Source: Nocardia mangyaensis (GTDB lineage: Bacteria > Actinomycetota > Actinomycetes > Mycobacteriales > Mycobacteriaceae). Taken from it: a stretch of 64,000 nt of DNA. Positions 1 through 8,602 of this stretch are shown here, one piece after another. Each line of letters opens with the position of its first letter. Within the stretch, counting starts at the first letter, position 1. Made by a program: the position numbers and the translations under genes. The stretch is taken from the NCBI RefSeq assembly GCF_001886715.1, contig NZ_CP018082.1, positions 7,192,001-7,256,000 on the forward strand, given 5' to 3'. Under the pieces are notes generated by a model. The model did not search any database and had not been told where the DNA came from. It worked only from the letters and a program-made list of their open reading frames with translations.

Positions 1-1788
1 CGGTTCGCCGAGCCACACCGGCGCCGGATCGGGGGCTTCCTCGCGCTCAGCGTGCTGGCCGCCGTCCTCGGTGTGGCCACGCCGGTGCTGGCCGGGCGCG
101 TCGTCAACGACATCGTCGGCGGGTCGCCCCCGCGCACGGTGGTGCTGCTCGCGCTCGCCATCGCCGGGCTGGCGATCCTCGACGCCGGGCTCGGGCTGAT
201 CATCCGCTGGCTGTCCGCCCGGATCGGCGAGGGCCTGATCCTGGACCTGCGCACCGCCGTGTTCGATCACGTGCAGAAGATGCCGGTCGCGTTCTTCACC
301 CGCACCAGGACCGGCGCGCTGGTGAGCCGGCTCAACAACGACGTGATCGGCGCGCAGCGCGCGTTCAGCGACACCCTCTCCGGCGTGATCACCAACCTGG
401 TCACCCTGGTCCTCACCCTGGCCGTCATGCTCAGCATCTCCTGGCAGATCACCCTGCTGGCGCTGGTGCTGCTGCCGGTGTTCGTCATCCCGGCTCGGCA
501 CGCGGGCAATCGCCTCGCCGAGATGCAGCGCGAGGGCGCCCAGCTCAATGCCGACATGAGCACCCAGATGACCGAGCGATTCTCCGCGCCCGGCGCCACC
601 CTGGTGAAGCTGTTCGGCAGGCCGCATCAGGAGTCCTCGGAGTTCGCGGTCCGCGCCACCCGGGTGCGCGACATCGGTGTCCGCACGGCCATGCTGCAGA
701 CCACCTTCGTCACCTCGCTCACTCTGGTCTCGGCGCTCGCGCTCGCGCTGGTCTACGGTCTCGGCGGCTGGTACGCCCTGCAGGGCAGACTGGACGCGGG
801 CTCGGTGGTCGCGCTGTCGCTGCTGCTCACCCGCCTCTACACCCCACTCACCGCGCTGGCCAGCGCGCGGTTGGAGATCATGTCGGCACTGGTGAGCTTC
901 GAGCGCGTCTTCGAGGTGCTCGATCTGCGGCCGCTGATCGAGGACGCGCCCGGCGCCACCCCGGTACCGGAGGGTCCGGTGTCCGTCGAGCTGGATGCGG
1001 TGAACTTCGGGTACCCGTCGGCCGACAAGGTCTCGCTCGCCTCCCTGGAAGATGTCGCGACTCTGGACAGCCGCGGCGGTGTCGAGGTACTGCACGAGGT
1101 GTCGCTGCGAGCCGAACCCGGCCAGCTGATCGCTCTGGTCGGCTCCTCGGGTGCGGGCAAATCGACGATCGCCCAGCTGGTTTCACGCCTCTATGATGTC
1201 GATTCGGGCGCAGTGCGGCTCAACGGCGCCGACGTACGCGAACTGACCAACGAGTCCATCCAGCGCACCGTCGGCCTCGTCACCCAGGACGGGCACCTGT
1301 TCCACGACACCATCCGCGCGAACCTGCTGCTCGCACGCCCGGAGGCGACCGAGGATCAGCTGTGGGACGCACTCGAACGGGCCCGCCTCGGCGATCTGGT
1401 CACCTCGCTCACCGGCGGCCTCGACACCGTGGTCGGCGAACGCGGCTACCGGCTCTCCGGCGGTGAACGTCAGCGCCTGACCATCGCCAGGCTGCTGCTC
1501 AAGCAGCCACGCGTGGTGATCCTCGACGAGGCCACCGCCTCACTGGACTCCACCTCCGAGGCCGCCGTCCAGGAGGCGCTCACCGAGGCGCTGACCGGCC
1601 GCACGGCCCTGGTGATCGCGCACCGGCTGTCCACCATCCGCGCCGCCGATCAGATCCTGGTACTCGAGCAGGGCCGTGTCGTCGAGCGCGGCACCCACGC
1701 CGCCCTGCTCGACGCCGACGGCCGCTACGCCGAGCTCTACCGCACCCAGTTCGCCGACGAGCCGGTGGTGGCCCCCGCCGCGGTCTGA
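1..1788 (+). CDS. ABC exporter, fused permease-ATPase (5' end missing)
   Basis: The reading frame is open from the first base, so the gene starts left of the window; the GTG at 52 is internal. About 595 codons are visible. The N-terminal part has hydrophobic segments typical of a type I exporter membrane domain. The C-terminal ATPase has Walker A GSSGAGKST (1141-1167), a Q-loop (VTQD), signature LSGGE (about 1453), Walker B VVILDEA (about 1513-1533) and the H-loop histidine in IAHRLS (about 1615). This is a homodimer- or heterodimer-type exporter half (MsbA/MDR-like) that would pump a lipid or drug out of the cell using ATP; the substrate cannot be read. A short insert sits between the A-loop region and Walker A. 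The gene is separated from the next plus-strand gene by about 200 bp with no clear signal. Confidence 0.93.
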   Translation, partial: RFAEPHRRRIGGFLALSVLAAVLGVATPVLAGRVVNDIVGGSPPRTVVLLALAIAGLAILDAGLGLIIRWLSARIGEGLILDLRTAVFDHVQKMPVAFFTRTRTGALVSRLNNDVIGAQRAFSDTLSGVITNLVTLVLTLAVMLSISWQITLLALVLLPVFVIPARHAGNRLAEMQREGAQLNADMSTQMTERFSAPGATLVKLFGRPHQESSEFAVRATRVRDIGVRTAMLQTTFVTSLTLVSALALALVYGLGGWYALQGRLDAGSVVALSLLLTRLYTPLTALASARLEIMSALVSFERVFEVLDLRPLIEDAPGATPVPEGPVSVELDAVNFGYPSADKVSLASLEDVATLDSRGGVEVLHEVSLRAEPGQLIALVGSSGAGKSTIAQLVSRLYDVDSGAVRLNGADVRELTNESIQRTVGLVTQDGHLFHDTIRANLLLARPEATEDQLWDALERARLGDLVTSLTGGLDTVVGERGYRLSGGERQRLTIARLLLKQPRVVILDEATASLDSTSEAAVQEALTEALTGRTALVIAHRLSTIRAADQILVLEQGRVVERGTHAALLDADGRYAELYRTQFADEPVVAPAAV

Positions 1789-1995
1789 ACCACGCGCGCA
1801 GCGCCGACCCGGGACCAGTTCGTCCGGCCAGGCACTACCCGTGCGGTGGTGGTCCAGCTCGATTGGTCGGCGACGCAGCCGACTCGACCGAACGTCAACC
1901 ATCATTGACCAAGTCGGGGGAACCGACTGCCGTCGTGTCGCGTCAACTCTTGATGTCCGACCGAAATATCGAGACGTTGGGGGGAATCGAAGAGA

Positions 1996-2205
1996 ATGCG
2001 GAGATTCGCGTCGACCGCCGCCGCGGGGATCCTGGCCGCCGTGCCCATCGGTGTCCTGGCCGCCCCGGCTACGGCCACCACCATGAACTGTATGTACACA
2101 GGGCCTGTCGTCGGTCACCCTGGTATGCAGTACATCTGCTACGTCCATCACGACAACGGCCGGAGGGAGGTCTTCTATGCACCCGGACCCTCAGCCCGGC
2201 CCTGA
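1996..2205 (+). CDS. Small secreted protein with two cysteines, unknown function
   Basis: A 69-residue protein. It has a basic start (MRRF), a hydrophobic stretch to about residue 23 and an Ala-rich cleavage site near residue 27 (ATA), so it is a likely Sec-exported peptide. The mature part is only about 42 residues and holds Cys32 and Cys48, which could form one disulfide. A G-rich ribosome site lies about 12 bases before the ATG. The 3' end overlaps the next gene by 29 bp, which suggests coupled translation. No family is recognised. The alternative is a chance ORF, but the signal peptide and the strong ribosome site of the overlapping gene argue against that. Confidence 0.6.
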   Translation: MRRFASTAAAGILAAVPIGVLAAPATATTMNCMYTGPVVGHPGMQYICYVHHDNGRREVFYAPGPSARP

Positions 2206-2530
2206 CGCTTGCTCGATCGTCCATGTGACCCAGGACCCGCAGTTCGTGACCCAGCCCGATGGGCGTGTCCGCGCCTACTATCCGGGTGAGGACTGGTACG
2301 TCACCGGCGCCGACCGCAACGGCGCGATCGCTGCCCTCATCGCCGAATCCGAACAGCGCATGCAGGACCCGGCGTACCTGGCCCAGCACTGGGAAATGAC
2401 CCAACGCCACCGGGACGGCCGCGAGCACACCCCCGGGTTGAGCGTGCGCGAGATCGACCAGACCGAGTACGAGATCCGGACCGCCTTGCTCGGCGACCAG
2501 TTGCGCAGGGGCACCGACCCGAATCGCTGA
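2177..2530 (+). CDS. Small hypothetical protein
   Basis: A 117-residue soluble-looking protein without signal peptide or membrane segment. The ATG at 2177 has a strong ribosome site (ggaggg) 7-8 bases upstream, inside the end of the preceding secreted-peptide gene. The C-terminal half is charged and probably helical (residues about 50-110, rich in Glu, Arg and Gln). It has no recognised family. It ends 18 bp before the convergent reductase gene. Confidence 0.6.
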   Translation: MHPDPQPGPDACSIVHVTQDPQFVTQPDGRVRAYYPGEDWYVTGADRNGAIAALIAESEQRMQDPAYLAQHWEMTQRHRDGREHTPGLSVREIDQTEYEIRTALLGDQLRRGTDPNR

Positions 2531-2548
2531 CTTCGACCGCGAAGTAGG

Positions 2549-3541
2549 TCAGAACTCGCCGGCCACCCCGATGACGGTGCGGCCCGAATGCGTGCCGTCC
2601 TTGATCGACTGCAGTACCGAGCCGACCTCGGTGATCGGCGTGAACGACTCGATCGTCGAGAGGTGCTGTGGGCGAGGGTCTTTGCCGAGCTGCGTCCACA
2701 GCTCCCGACGCTTCTCGATCGGCAGGAAGACCGAGTCGATACCGAGCAGGCTCACCCCGCGCAGGATGAACGGCAGCACGGTGGCGGGCAGTTCGGCGCC
2801 GCCGGTGAGGCCGCTGGCGGCGACGGCGCCGCCGTAGCCGATCGCGCTGAGGACGTGCGCCAGCGAAGCGCCGCCCACACTGTCGACCGCGGCGGCCCAG
2901 CTCGCCTTGTTCAGTGGACGCGGCTTGGCGTCGGGATCGAGCGGGAGCCTGCCGATCACCTCGTTCGCGCCGAGCTCGGCGAGCAGCTCACCCGCGTCGG
3001 TCTTGCCGGTGGAAGCGATGACCTCGAAGCCGAGGCCGGAGAGGATGTCGATGGCGACCGAGCCGACGCCGCCGGTCGCGCCGGTGACCAGGACCGCGCC
3101 GTCATCCGGGGTCAGACCGTGGTCGAGCAGGGCCCGCACGCTCAGCGCCGCGGTGAAACCGGCGGTACCGATGGTGGCGGCGTCGCGAGTGCTGAGCCCG
3201 TCGAGGCGAACCACCCACTCGGCGGGCACCTTCGAATACTCCGCGAACCCGCCGTTGCGGGAAACCCCGAGGTCGTAGCCGTGCGCGATCACCAGATCGC
3301 CCGGTGCGAAGTCGTCCACCTCCGACGCGATCACCTCACCGGTGAGGTCGATTCCGGGCACGATCGGATAGTTCCGCACCACGCCGCCACGCGGAGTGAT
3401 CGCGAGCCCGTCCTTGTAGTTGGCACTCGAGTAGTGGACCTTGATCGTCACCTCGCCCGTGCCGAGGAAATCGTCGCCGACCTCCTCGCGAGCGAGCACA
3501 ATTCCGCCATCGGTCTCACGAGCCACCATCGCAGAAAACAC
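2549..3541 (-). CDS. AcuI/YhdH-type NADPH-dependent quinone oxidoreductase (acrylyl-CoA reductase family)
   Basis: A 330-residue zinc-free medium-chain dehydrogenase/reductase. The N-terminal GroES-like part carries the family motif NYKDGLA, followed by PGIDLTGEV. The nucleotide-binding Rossmann motif is VTGATGGVGSVA near the middle. The C-terminal part has the IDSV and LWTQL motifs of the YhdH/AcuI branch. These enzymes reduce acrylyl-CoA or related alpha,beta-unsaturated thioesters or quinones with NADPH in the cytosol. The GTG start at 3541 has a ggagagg ribosome site 7 bases upstream; the ATG at 3529 is the alternative. The gene appears to be single. Confidence 0.88.
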   Translation of the reverse strand: MFSAMVARETDGGIVLAREEVGDDFLGTGEVTIKVHYSSANYKDGLAITPRGGVVRNYPIVPGIDLTGEVIASEVDDFAPGDLVIAHGYDLGVSRNGGFAEYSKVPAEWVVRLDGLSTRDAATIGTAGFTAALSVRALLDHGLTPDDGAVLVTGATGGVGSVAIDILSGLGFEVIASTGKTDAGELLAELGANEVIGRLPLDPDAKPRPLNKASWAAAVDSVGGASLAHVLSAIGYGGAVAASGLTGGAELPATVLPFILRGVSLLGIDSVFLPIEKRRELWTQLGKDPRPQHLSTIESFTPITEVGSVLQSIKDGTHSGRTVIGVAGEF

Positions 3542-3776
3542 AACTCCGCCTCTCCGGGTGCAGGGCTGTCCCGCCGCGCCGGGAGTTCGGGCTCGTCTCC
3601 CGTGACAACGCTGCCGTCGGTGGGTAGCCGAGTCGAGTCAGCCCGCCCCCGGCGAGTTACCCATGTTCTCACCGAACATAGTCGATCGCGGGGTCCCTGC
3701 CGCTCCTTCGAGACCTGGACGATTGATCACCAGGCGGTGGTGTGCGCATCGGCCGGGAGGGTCCGCGATCAGGTGA

Positions 3777-4850
3777 TCAATCGTCGAGTGGGAGGAGTTC
3801 GAGGCGGACGCCGAGGAGGCGGACGGGGCGGTCGAGGTCGAAGCGGGCGATGATGGCGAGGGCGGTGGCGACGATGGTGGGGATGTCGTCGGTGGGGTGG
3901 GGGAGTTTCTGCTGTTTGCTGCGGGTGTAGAAGGTCTTGGTGCGGACGGTGACCGCGACGCGGGTGCTGATGCGGTGGTGTTCGCGCATCTCCTCGGCGA
4001 CCTCGGTGGCGATGCGGGCGAGTTCGCGGCGGATTTCGTCGGGGTCGGTCAGGTCGTGCGGGAAGGTCTCGGATTTGCTGCGGCCGACGGGGATTCGCGG
4101 GGTGGTGGTGAGTTCGGTATCGCCCTTGCCGTGGCCGAGAACCCACAGGTAGGGGCCGGTGCTCGGGCCGAACACGGTGGCCAGGTGCTCGCGGTCAGCG
4201 GCCATGAGGTCGGTGACGGTGGCGATGTCGAGGTCGGCGAGGCGCTTGGCGATTCTGGACCCGACGCCCCAGAGCGCGTCGGTGGGGCGGTGGCCCATGA
4301 GTTCGGTCCAGTTGGCGGCGGTGAGTTCGAAGATGCCCGCCGCGGCGCCGGGGTCGTGCTCGGGTTCGGCGGAGGTCTTGCCGGTCGATTTGGCGAAGCC
4401 GGTGGCGAGTTTGGCGGTGAGTTTGTTGTCGCCGACGCCGACCGCGCAGGTGAGGCCGAGTTCGACGACCGCACTGCGTATTTCGGCGGCCAGCCGCCAC
4501 GGATCGTCGTCGGTGGCGACGAACGCCTCGTCCATCCCCCATACCTCGACCGGGCCCGCGACCCGGCCCAGGGTCGCCATGATCTCTTCGGAGGCGGCCG
4601 CATAGGCTGGCATGTCCAGCGGCAGGAACACCCCTTCCGGACACTTGCGCTGCGCCATCTTCAAGGCCATGCCCGCGCGCACGCCATAGGCCCTGGCGGG
4701 GTAGGACGCACAGGTCACGACCTTGCGGGGTTGCGCCGGATCACCCTCACCGCCGACGATCACCGGGAGCCCGCGCAGCTCGGGGCGGCGCCGGAATTCC
4801 ACCGCCGCCTGGAACTGGTCGAGATCGACATGCAGGAGCCACTGGGGCAC
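3777..4850 (-). CDS. dinB: DNA polymerase IV, DinB2 type (Y-family translesion polymerase)
   Basis: A 357-residue Y-family polymerase. Metal ligands are visible as D9 and D11 in HVDLDQF, and as Asp-Glu in the GMDEAF motif near residue 105. Further on are the thumb helix-hairpin-helix (LWGVGSRIAKRLADL) and the little-finger start PVGRSKSETFPHDL. Length and motifs match the mycobacterial DinB2 branch. The residue at the steric-gate position (residue 14, after QF) is Gln rather than the usual Phe/Tyr; mycobacterial DinB2 has Leu there and is known to accept ribonucleotides. The start is a GTG at 4850. The C-terminus (RLELLPL) could be a degenerate sliding-clamp peptide. The gene stands alone, divergent from the thioesterase. 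Confidence 0.92.
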   Translation of the reverse strand: MPQWLLHVDLDQFQAAVEFRRRPELRGLPVIVGGEGDPAQPRKVVTCASYPARAYGVRAGMALKMAQRKCPEGVFLPLDMPAYAAASEEIMATLGRVAGPVEVWGMDEAFVATDDDPWRLAAEIRSAVVELGLTCAVGVGDNKLTAKLATGFAKSTGKTSAEPEHDPGAAAGIFELTAANWTELMGHRPTDALWGVGSRIAKRLADLDIATVTDLMAADREHLATVFGPSTGPYLWVLGHGKGDTELTTTPRIPVGRSKSETFPHDLTDPDEIRRELARIATEVAEEMREHHRISTRVAVTVRTKTFYTRSKQQKLPHPTDDIPTIVATALAIIARFDLDRPVRLLGVRLELLPLDD

Positions 4851-4957
4851 TGTTCCGTCTTACCGCACGCCACCCTCGATTGCCCGTAAGCCGGGCGTGG
4901 CAATATCCGTACCGCGCCAACCGATGTCACGACCGAGCTCGAAGAACGGAACACCCG

Positions 4958-5611
4958 ATGCCGACCGAAGCCACCACCCTCGACCTCGACCTGGCCCGCC
5001 AGGTACTCGCCGCGCAACCCTTCGCCCGCCTGGTCGGCACCGAACTCACCGAATTCGGCGACGGCGCGGCGACCCTGATCATCGAGATCCAGCCCGAACA
5101 CGGTCAGCAGTTCGGCTTCGTGCACGGCGGGGTGCTCGCCTATGCGGCCGACAACGCGCTCACCTTCGCCGCGGGCACCGTCCTCGGGCCCAACGTCCTG
5201 ACCGGTGGGTTCACCATCACCTACCTGCGTCCCGCCCAGGGCGAACGCCTGCGCGTGCACGCTACGGTCCTCGGCGCCACCCGCCGTCAGGCGGTCACCC
5301 ACTGTGACGTCTACGCCGAGACCGAGGGGGAAGAGCCCGTGCTCTGCGCGGTCGCCCAGGGCACGACGCGCCGCGTCGAGAAGGACCTCGAGCGCGCCGC
5401 CGACGACGCGGACGAGGACGCCGAATTCGATGACGACGCCGAATTCGATGACGACGCGGAGCTCGCCGACGACACCGAGCCCGCCGACGACACGGAGCCC
5501 GCCGACGACCAGGACATGTACGACACCGATCAGCTGGCCGTGGTCACCGAGGACCAGTTGGCGGTCGCCCCCGGGAAAGCCCCGGCCCTCCCGCCGGCGG
5601 TGAGCCGATAG
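4958..5611 (+). CDS. PaaI-family hotdog thioesterase with acidic repeat tail
   Basis: A 217-residue protein. Residues about 1-145 form a hotdog thioesterase with the HGG motif (FVHGGVLAYAADNA) and the TYLRPA strand typical of the PaaI/YdiI group, which hydrolyses acyl-CoA esters. From about residue 150 the protein continues as an unusual Asp/Glu/Ala-rich tail made of short repeats (DDAEFD twice, then variants such as ADDTEP). These are encoded by 18-bp tandem DNA units at about 5401-5511. The ATG at 4958 is preferred over the upstream ORF start because the HGG-domain N-terminus begins there. The tail is disordered-looking and not needed for the fold. Confidence 0.85.
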   Translation: MPTEATTLDLDLARQVLAAQPFARLVGTELTEFGDGAATLIIEIQPEHGQQFGFVHGGVLAYAADNALTFAAGTVLGPNVLTGGFTITYLRPAQGERLRVHATVLGATRRQAVTHCDVYAETEGEEPVLCAVAQGTTRRVEKDLERAADDADEDAEFDDDAEFDDDAELADDTEPADDTEPADDQDMYDTDQLAVVTEDQLAVAPGKAPALPPAVSR

Positions 5612-5652
5612 GCGAGCCGTCCTCGACAGTGGCGAACTGGCCCTCGCACACT

Positions 5653-5699
5653 GGACGGCGGAACGGGCAGTGCGTTGCGCACGGCCCGTTCCGCGGTCC
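5653..5699. terminator. Convergent transcription terminator hairpin
   Basis: A long imperfect inverted repeat sits between the convergent thioesterase and lon genes. The core arms are gcggaacggg (5658-5667) and cccgttccgc (5685-5694). An inner gtgcg/cgcac stem surrounds a 3-base loop, and ggac/gtcc forms an outer extension. There is no clear U-tract, as is common in actinobacteria. It can act on both strands. Confidence 0.7.
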
Positions 5700-5702
5700 G
5701 GA

Positions 5703-8273
5703 TCAGGCAGTGACGGCGAAGCGCTCGCCGTCGACGGCCGGTTCGGCGATCGGCTCGATCGCGTAGGCCAGGATGTCGGCGACGTCGGCGACGGGGCGGA
5801 CGTCCAGCGCGGCCAGCACCTCGGCCGGGACCTCGTCGAGGTCCGGTTCGTTGCGGGCCGGGATGAAGACGGTCTTCAGTCCCGCGCGCTGGGCGGCGAG
5901 CAGCTTCTGCTTCACCCCGCCGATCGGCAGCACCCGGCCGTTGAGGGTCACCTCGCCGGTCATCCCCACATCGCCCCGCACCTGGCGGCCCAGTGCCAGC
6001 GACACCAGGGCGGTGACCATGGTGACGCCCGCGGACGGTCCGTCCTTGGGCACCGCGCCCGCCGGGAAGTGGATGTGGATGTTGCGGTCGAGGACCTTCG
6101 GCTCGATCCCGATCTCCGCCAGGTGCGAGCGCACGTAGGTGAGGGCGATCTGCGCCGACTCCTTCATCACCTCACCCAGCTGGCCGGTGAGGGTGAGCGA
6201 GCGCTCGCCCTCGGCGGCATTGGCCTCGATGTAGAGCACGTCGCCGCCCGCACCGGTGACCGCGAGGCCCGTCGCGACGCCGGGGACTGCGGTGCGTTCC
6301 ACCGAGTCCGGGGTGAAGCGGGGGCGGCCGAGGTAGTCGGTGAGGTTGTCGATGTCGACAATCAGGGTCGTCGACGACGCCGCGGCGGCGGCGGCCGACT
6401 CGACACCGACCGGCACCGCCTCCGCGGTGGCGCGCGGTGTCGGAGCAGCTGAGTTCGGCGCCGTGGCGCGCGAGTCGAGGTCGACCACGTTGTCGTAGCC
6501 GAGCGACGGGTCGTAGCCCAGCGTCATGTCACCGGCTGTCACGTCACCGGTCTCGAGCGGCGAGCCACCGGAGGGAGTCGAGTCCGCACCGGCTACCGCA
6601 CTGTCCGCTGCAGCCAGTCGAGTTGCCGCCTTGCGCAACGCCTTTGCGACCAAGCGCTCCATCTGGCGCACACCGGCCTCGCGGGTGTGGTTCGCCGCGA
6701 TCTCGCGCAGTGCCGCGTCGGTGATCGAAACCTCCTCCGCCGTCAGCGCATTGCGTTCCAACTGCCGTGGCACCAGGAAGTCGCGGGCGATGGCGACCTT
6801 GTCGGCCTCGGTGTAGCCGTCGACGGTGATGAGCTCCATGCGGTCCAGCAGGGGGCCTGGGATGGTGTCCATGACGTTCGCGGTCGCGATGAACAGCACG
6901 TTCGACAGGTCGAGGTCCAGGTCCAGGTAGTGGTCGCGGAAGGTGTGGTTCTGCGCGGGGTCGAGGACCTCGAGCAGCGCCGCCGCCGGATCACCCCGGA
7001 AATCGGACCCGACCTTGTCGATCTCGTCCAGCAGGACAACGGGATTCATCGAGCCCGCCTCCTTCACCGCCCGCACGATCCGGCCGGGCAGTGCGCCGAC
7101 GTAGGTGCGGCGGTGGCCACGGATCTCGGCTTCGTCGCGCACGCCGCCGAGGGCGACGCGAACGAACTTGCGGCCCAGCGCCTTTGCCACCGACTCGCCC
7201 AGCGACGTCTTACCGACACCGGGCGGACCGACCAGCACCAGCACCGCGCCGGAACCGCGTCCGCCGACGACCTCGAGTCCACGCGCGGCCCGGCGCGAGC
7301 GCACCGCCAGGTACTCGACCATGCGGTCCTTCACCTCGTCGAGGCCGTGATGATCGGCGTCGAGCACGGCACGCGCGGCCGAAACATCGGTGCTGTCTTC
7401 GGTTTTCACCGTCCACGGCAGGTCGAGCACGGTATCGAGCCAGGTGCGGATCCAGCCCGATTCCGGGCTCTGATCGCTGGCGCGCTCCAACCGGCCGACC
7501 TCGCGCAGCGCCTCGGCGCGCACATGCTCGGGCAGATCCGTGTTCTCGACGCGGGTGCGGTAGTCGTCGGCGCCGTCGGGTTCGTCCTCGCCGAGTTCCT
7601 TGCGGATGGCGTTGAGCTGCTGGCGCAGCAGGAACTCGCGCTGACTCTTCTCCATGCCGTCGCGCACGTCTTCGGAGATCTTGTCGGTGACCTCGACCTC
7701 GGCGATGTGCGCGGTGATCCATTCGATCTGCTTGGTCAGCCGCGCGGTGAGGTCGGGGGTCTCGAGCAGTTCGCGCTTCTGGTCGTTGGACAGGTACGGG
7801 GCGTAGCCCGCGGTGTCGGCGATGGCCTCCACGTCGTCGAGCTGGTTGACGATGTCGATGATCTGCCAGGCCTCGCGCCGCTGCAGCACGGCCACGACCA
7901 GCTTCTTGTACTCGGCCGCGAGTTCGGTGGCCCGATCATCGGGCTCGCCGATCTCGACCGGCTCGGCCTCCACCCACAGCGCCGCACCCGGCCCGGTCAC
8001 CCCGTGCCCGATCCGCGCCCTGCGCTCGGCCTTCAACACTGCCGCGGGCGCGCCACCGCGCATCCGCCCGACCTGCTCGATGGTGGCCACGACGCCATAG
8101 GACGCGTACCCCTCATCCAGTCGCGGCGCCACCAACACGGCCCCGGTCTTGCCCGCCTGCGCGGCATCGATGGCAGCCTGCGCGGACTCGTCCAGTTCGA
8201 TGGGCACGACCATGCCCGGCAGCACGATCGGATCGGTCAGGAACAGCACCGGCAGGTTCTGAGCTGTAGTCAT
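5703..8273 (-). CDS. lon: ATP-dependent protease Lon
   Basis: An 856-residue Lon protease of the cytosol, which degrades misfolded and regulatory proteins. In order it has an N-terminal LON substrate-binding domain, an AAA+ ATPase with Walker A GPPGVGKTS and Walker B VVLLDEIDK, and a C-terminal Ser-Lys protease domain with Ser747 (in DGPSAG) and Lys790 (in GGVKQK), 43 residues apart as in E. coli. A stretch of about 80 residues (about 555-634), rich in Ala, Ser, Thr, Pro and Gly, is inserted between the AAA+ lid and the protease domain. This makes the protein longer than typical Lon of about 780-810 residues. A ribosome site (ggaaggg) lies 7 bases before the ATG, and a HAIR-type operator lies just upstream of that. 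Confidence 0.97.
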   Translation of the reverse strand: MTTAQNLPVLFLTDPIVLPGMVVPIELDESAQAAIDAAQAGKTGAVLVAPRLDEGYASYGVVATIEQVGRMRGGAPAAVLKAERRARIGHGVTGPGAALWVEAEPVEIGEPDDRATELAAEYKKLVVAVLQRREAWQIIDIVNQLDDVEAIADTAGYAPYLSNDQKRELLETPDLTARLTKQIEWITAHIAEVEVTDKISEDVRDGMEKSQREFLLRQQLNAIRKELGEDEPDGADDYRTRVENTDLPEHVRAEALREVGRLERASDQSPESGWIRTWLDTVLDLPWTVKTEDSTDVSAARAVLDADHHGLDEVKDRMVEYLAVRSRRAARGLEVVGGRGSGAVLVLVGPPGVGKTSLGESVAKALGRKFVRVALGGVRDEAEIRGHRRTYVGALPGRIVRAVKEAGSMNPVVLLDEIDKVGSDFRGDPAAALLEVLDPAQNHTFRDHYLDLDLDLSNVLFIATANVMDTIPGPLLDRMELITVDGYTEADKVAIARDFLVPRQLERNALTAEEVSITDAALREIAANHTREAGVRQMERLVAKALRKAATRLAAADSAVAGADSTPSGGSPLETGDVTAGDMTLGYDPSLGYDNVVDLDSRATAPNSAAPTPRATAEAVPVGVESAAAAAASSTTLIVDIDNLTDYLGRPRFTPDSVERTAVPGVATGLAVTGAGGDVLYIEANAAEGERSLTLTGQLGEVMKESAQIALTYVRSHLAEIGIEPKVLDRNIHIHFPAGAVPKDGPSAGVTMVTALVSLALGRQVRGDVGMTGEVTLNGRVLPIGGVKQKLLAAQRAGLKTVFIPARNEPDLDEVPAEVLAALDVRPVADVADILAYAIEPIAEPAVDGERFAVTA

Positions 8274-8288
8274 ATCGACCCTTCCAGA

Positions 8289-8309
8289 GTTGAGCTTTGT
8301 TCACTCAAC
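8289..8309 (-). promoter_or_regulatory. HAIR-like inverted repeat (HspR operator) of lon
   Basis: The sequence gttgagc-N7-actcaac closely matches the HspR-binding HAIR consensus cttgagt-N7-actcaag. Both arms keep the ttgag/ctcaa core and the 7-base spacing. It lies 16 bp before the lon start codon, directly upstream of its ribosome site. HspR control of lon through HAIR is established in Streptomyces, so heat-shock repression of lon here is a reasonable inference. Confidence 0.7.
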
Positions 8310-8549
8310 CCGGGTGCCCACCGGTTTGTTCCGATCCTGTGCCGGAGTTCACCGAGGGCGAAACCTCCGCCAATCCGCTTGCCACATTCGCCTGCGAGCG
8401 CAGCCACGACCTCATCGGCCACACCGAGCGCAGGCTGGCCGGCACCCGATTCGACACCAGGGTGAGCGCACCTACCCGCGCGGGGCCCGTCAGTCCCCGA
8501 CGGTGACGGATCGCTCGATCGACGGATCGCCCGCTACCGCTTCACCAAC

Positions 8550-8591
8550 GAACTCGGCCTCCCCGGAAACGTTTCCGGGGAGGCCGAGTTC
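8550..8591. terminator. Perfect 42-bp palindrome, likely terminator of the DUF3068 operon
   Basis: Two 21-base arms (8550-8570 and 8571-8591) are exact reverse complements with no spacer. They lie 12 bp beyond the stop of the minus-strand DUF3068 gene. No U-tract follows. The rest of the 329-bp interval 8274-8602, apart from the HAIR site, shows nothing recognisable. Confidence 0.7.
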
Positions 8592-8602
8592 TCTTGGTCG
8601 AC

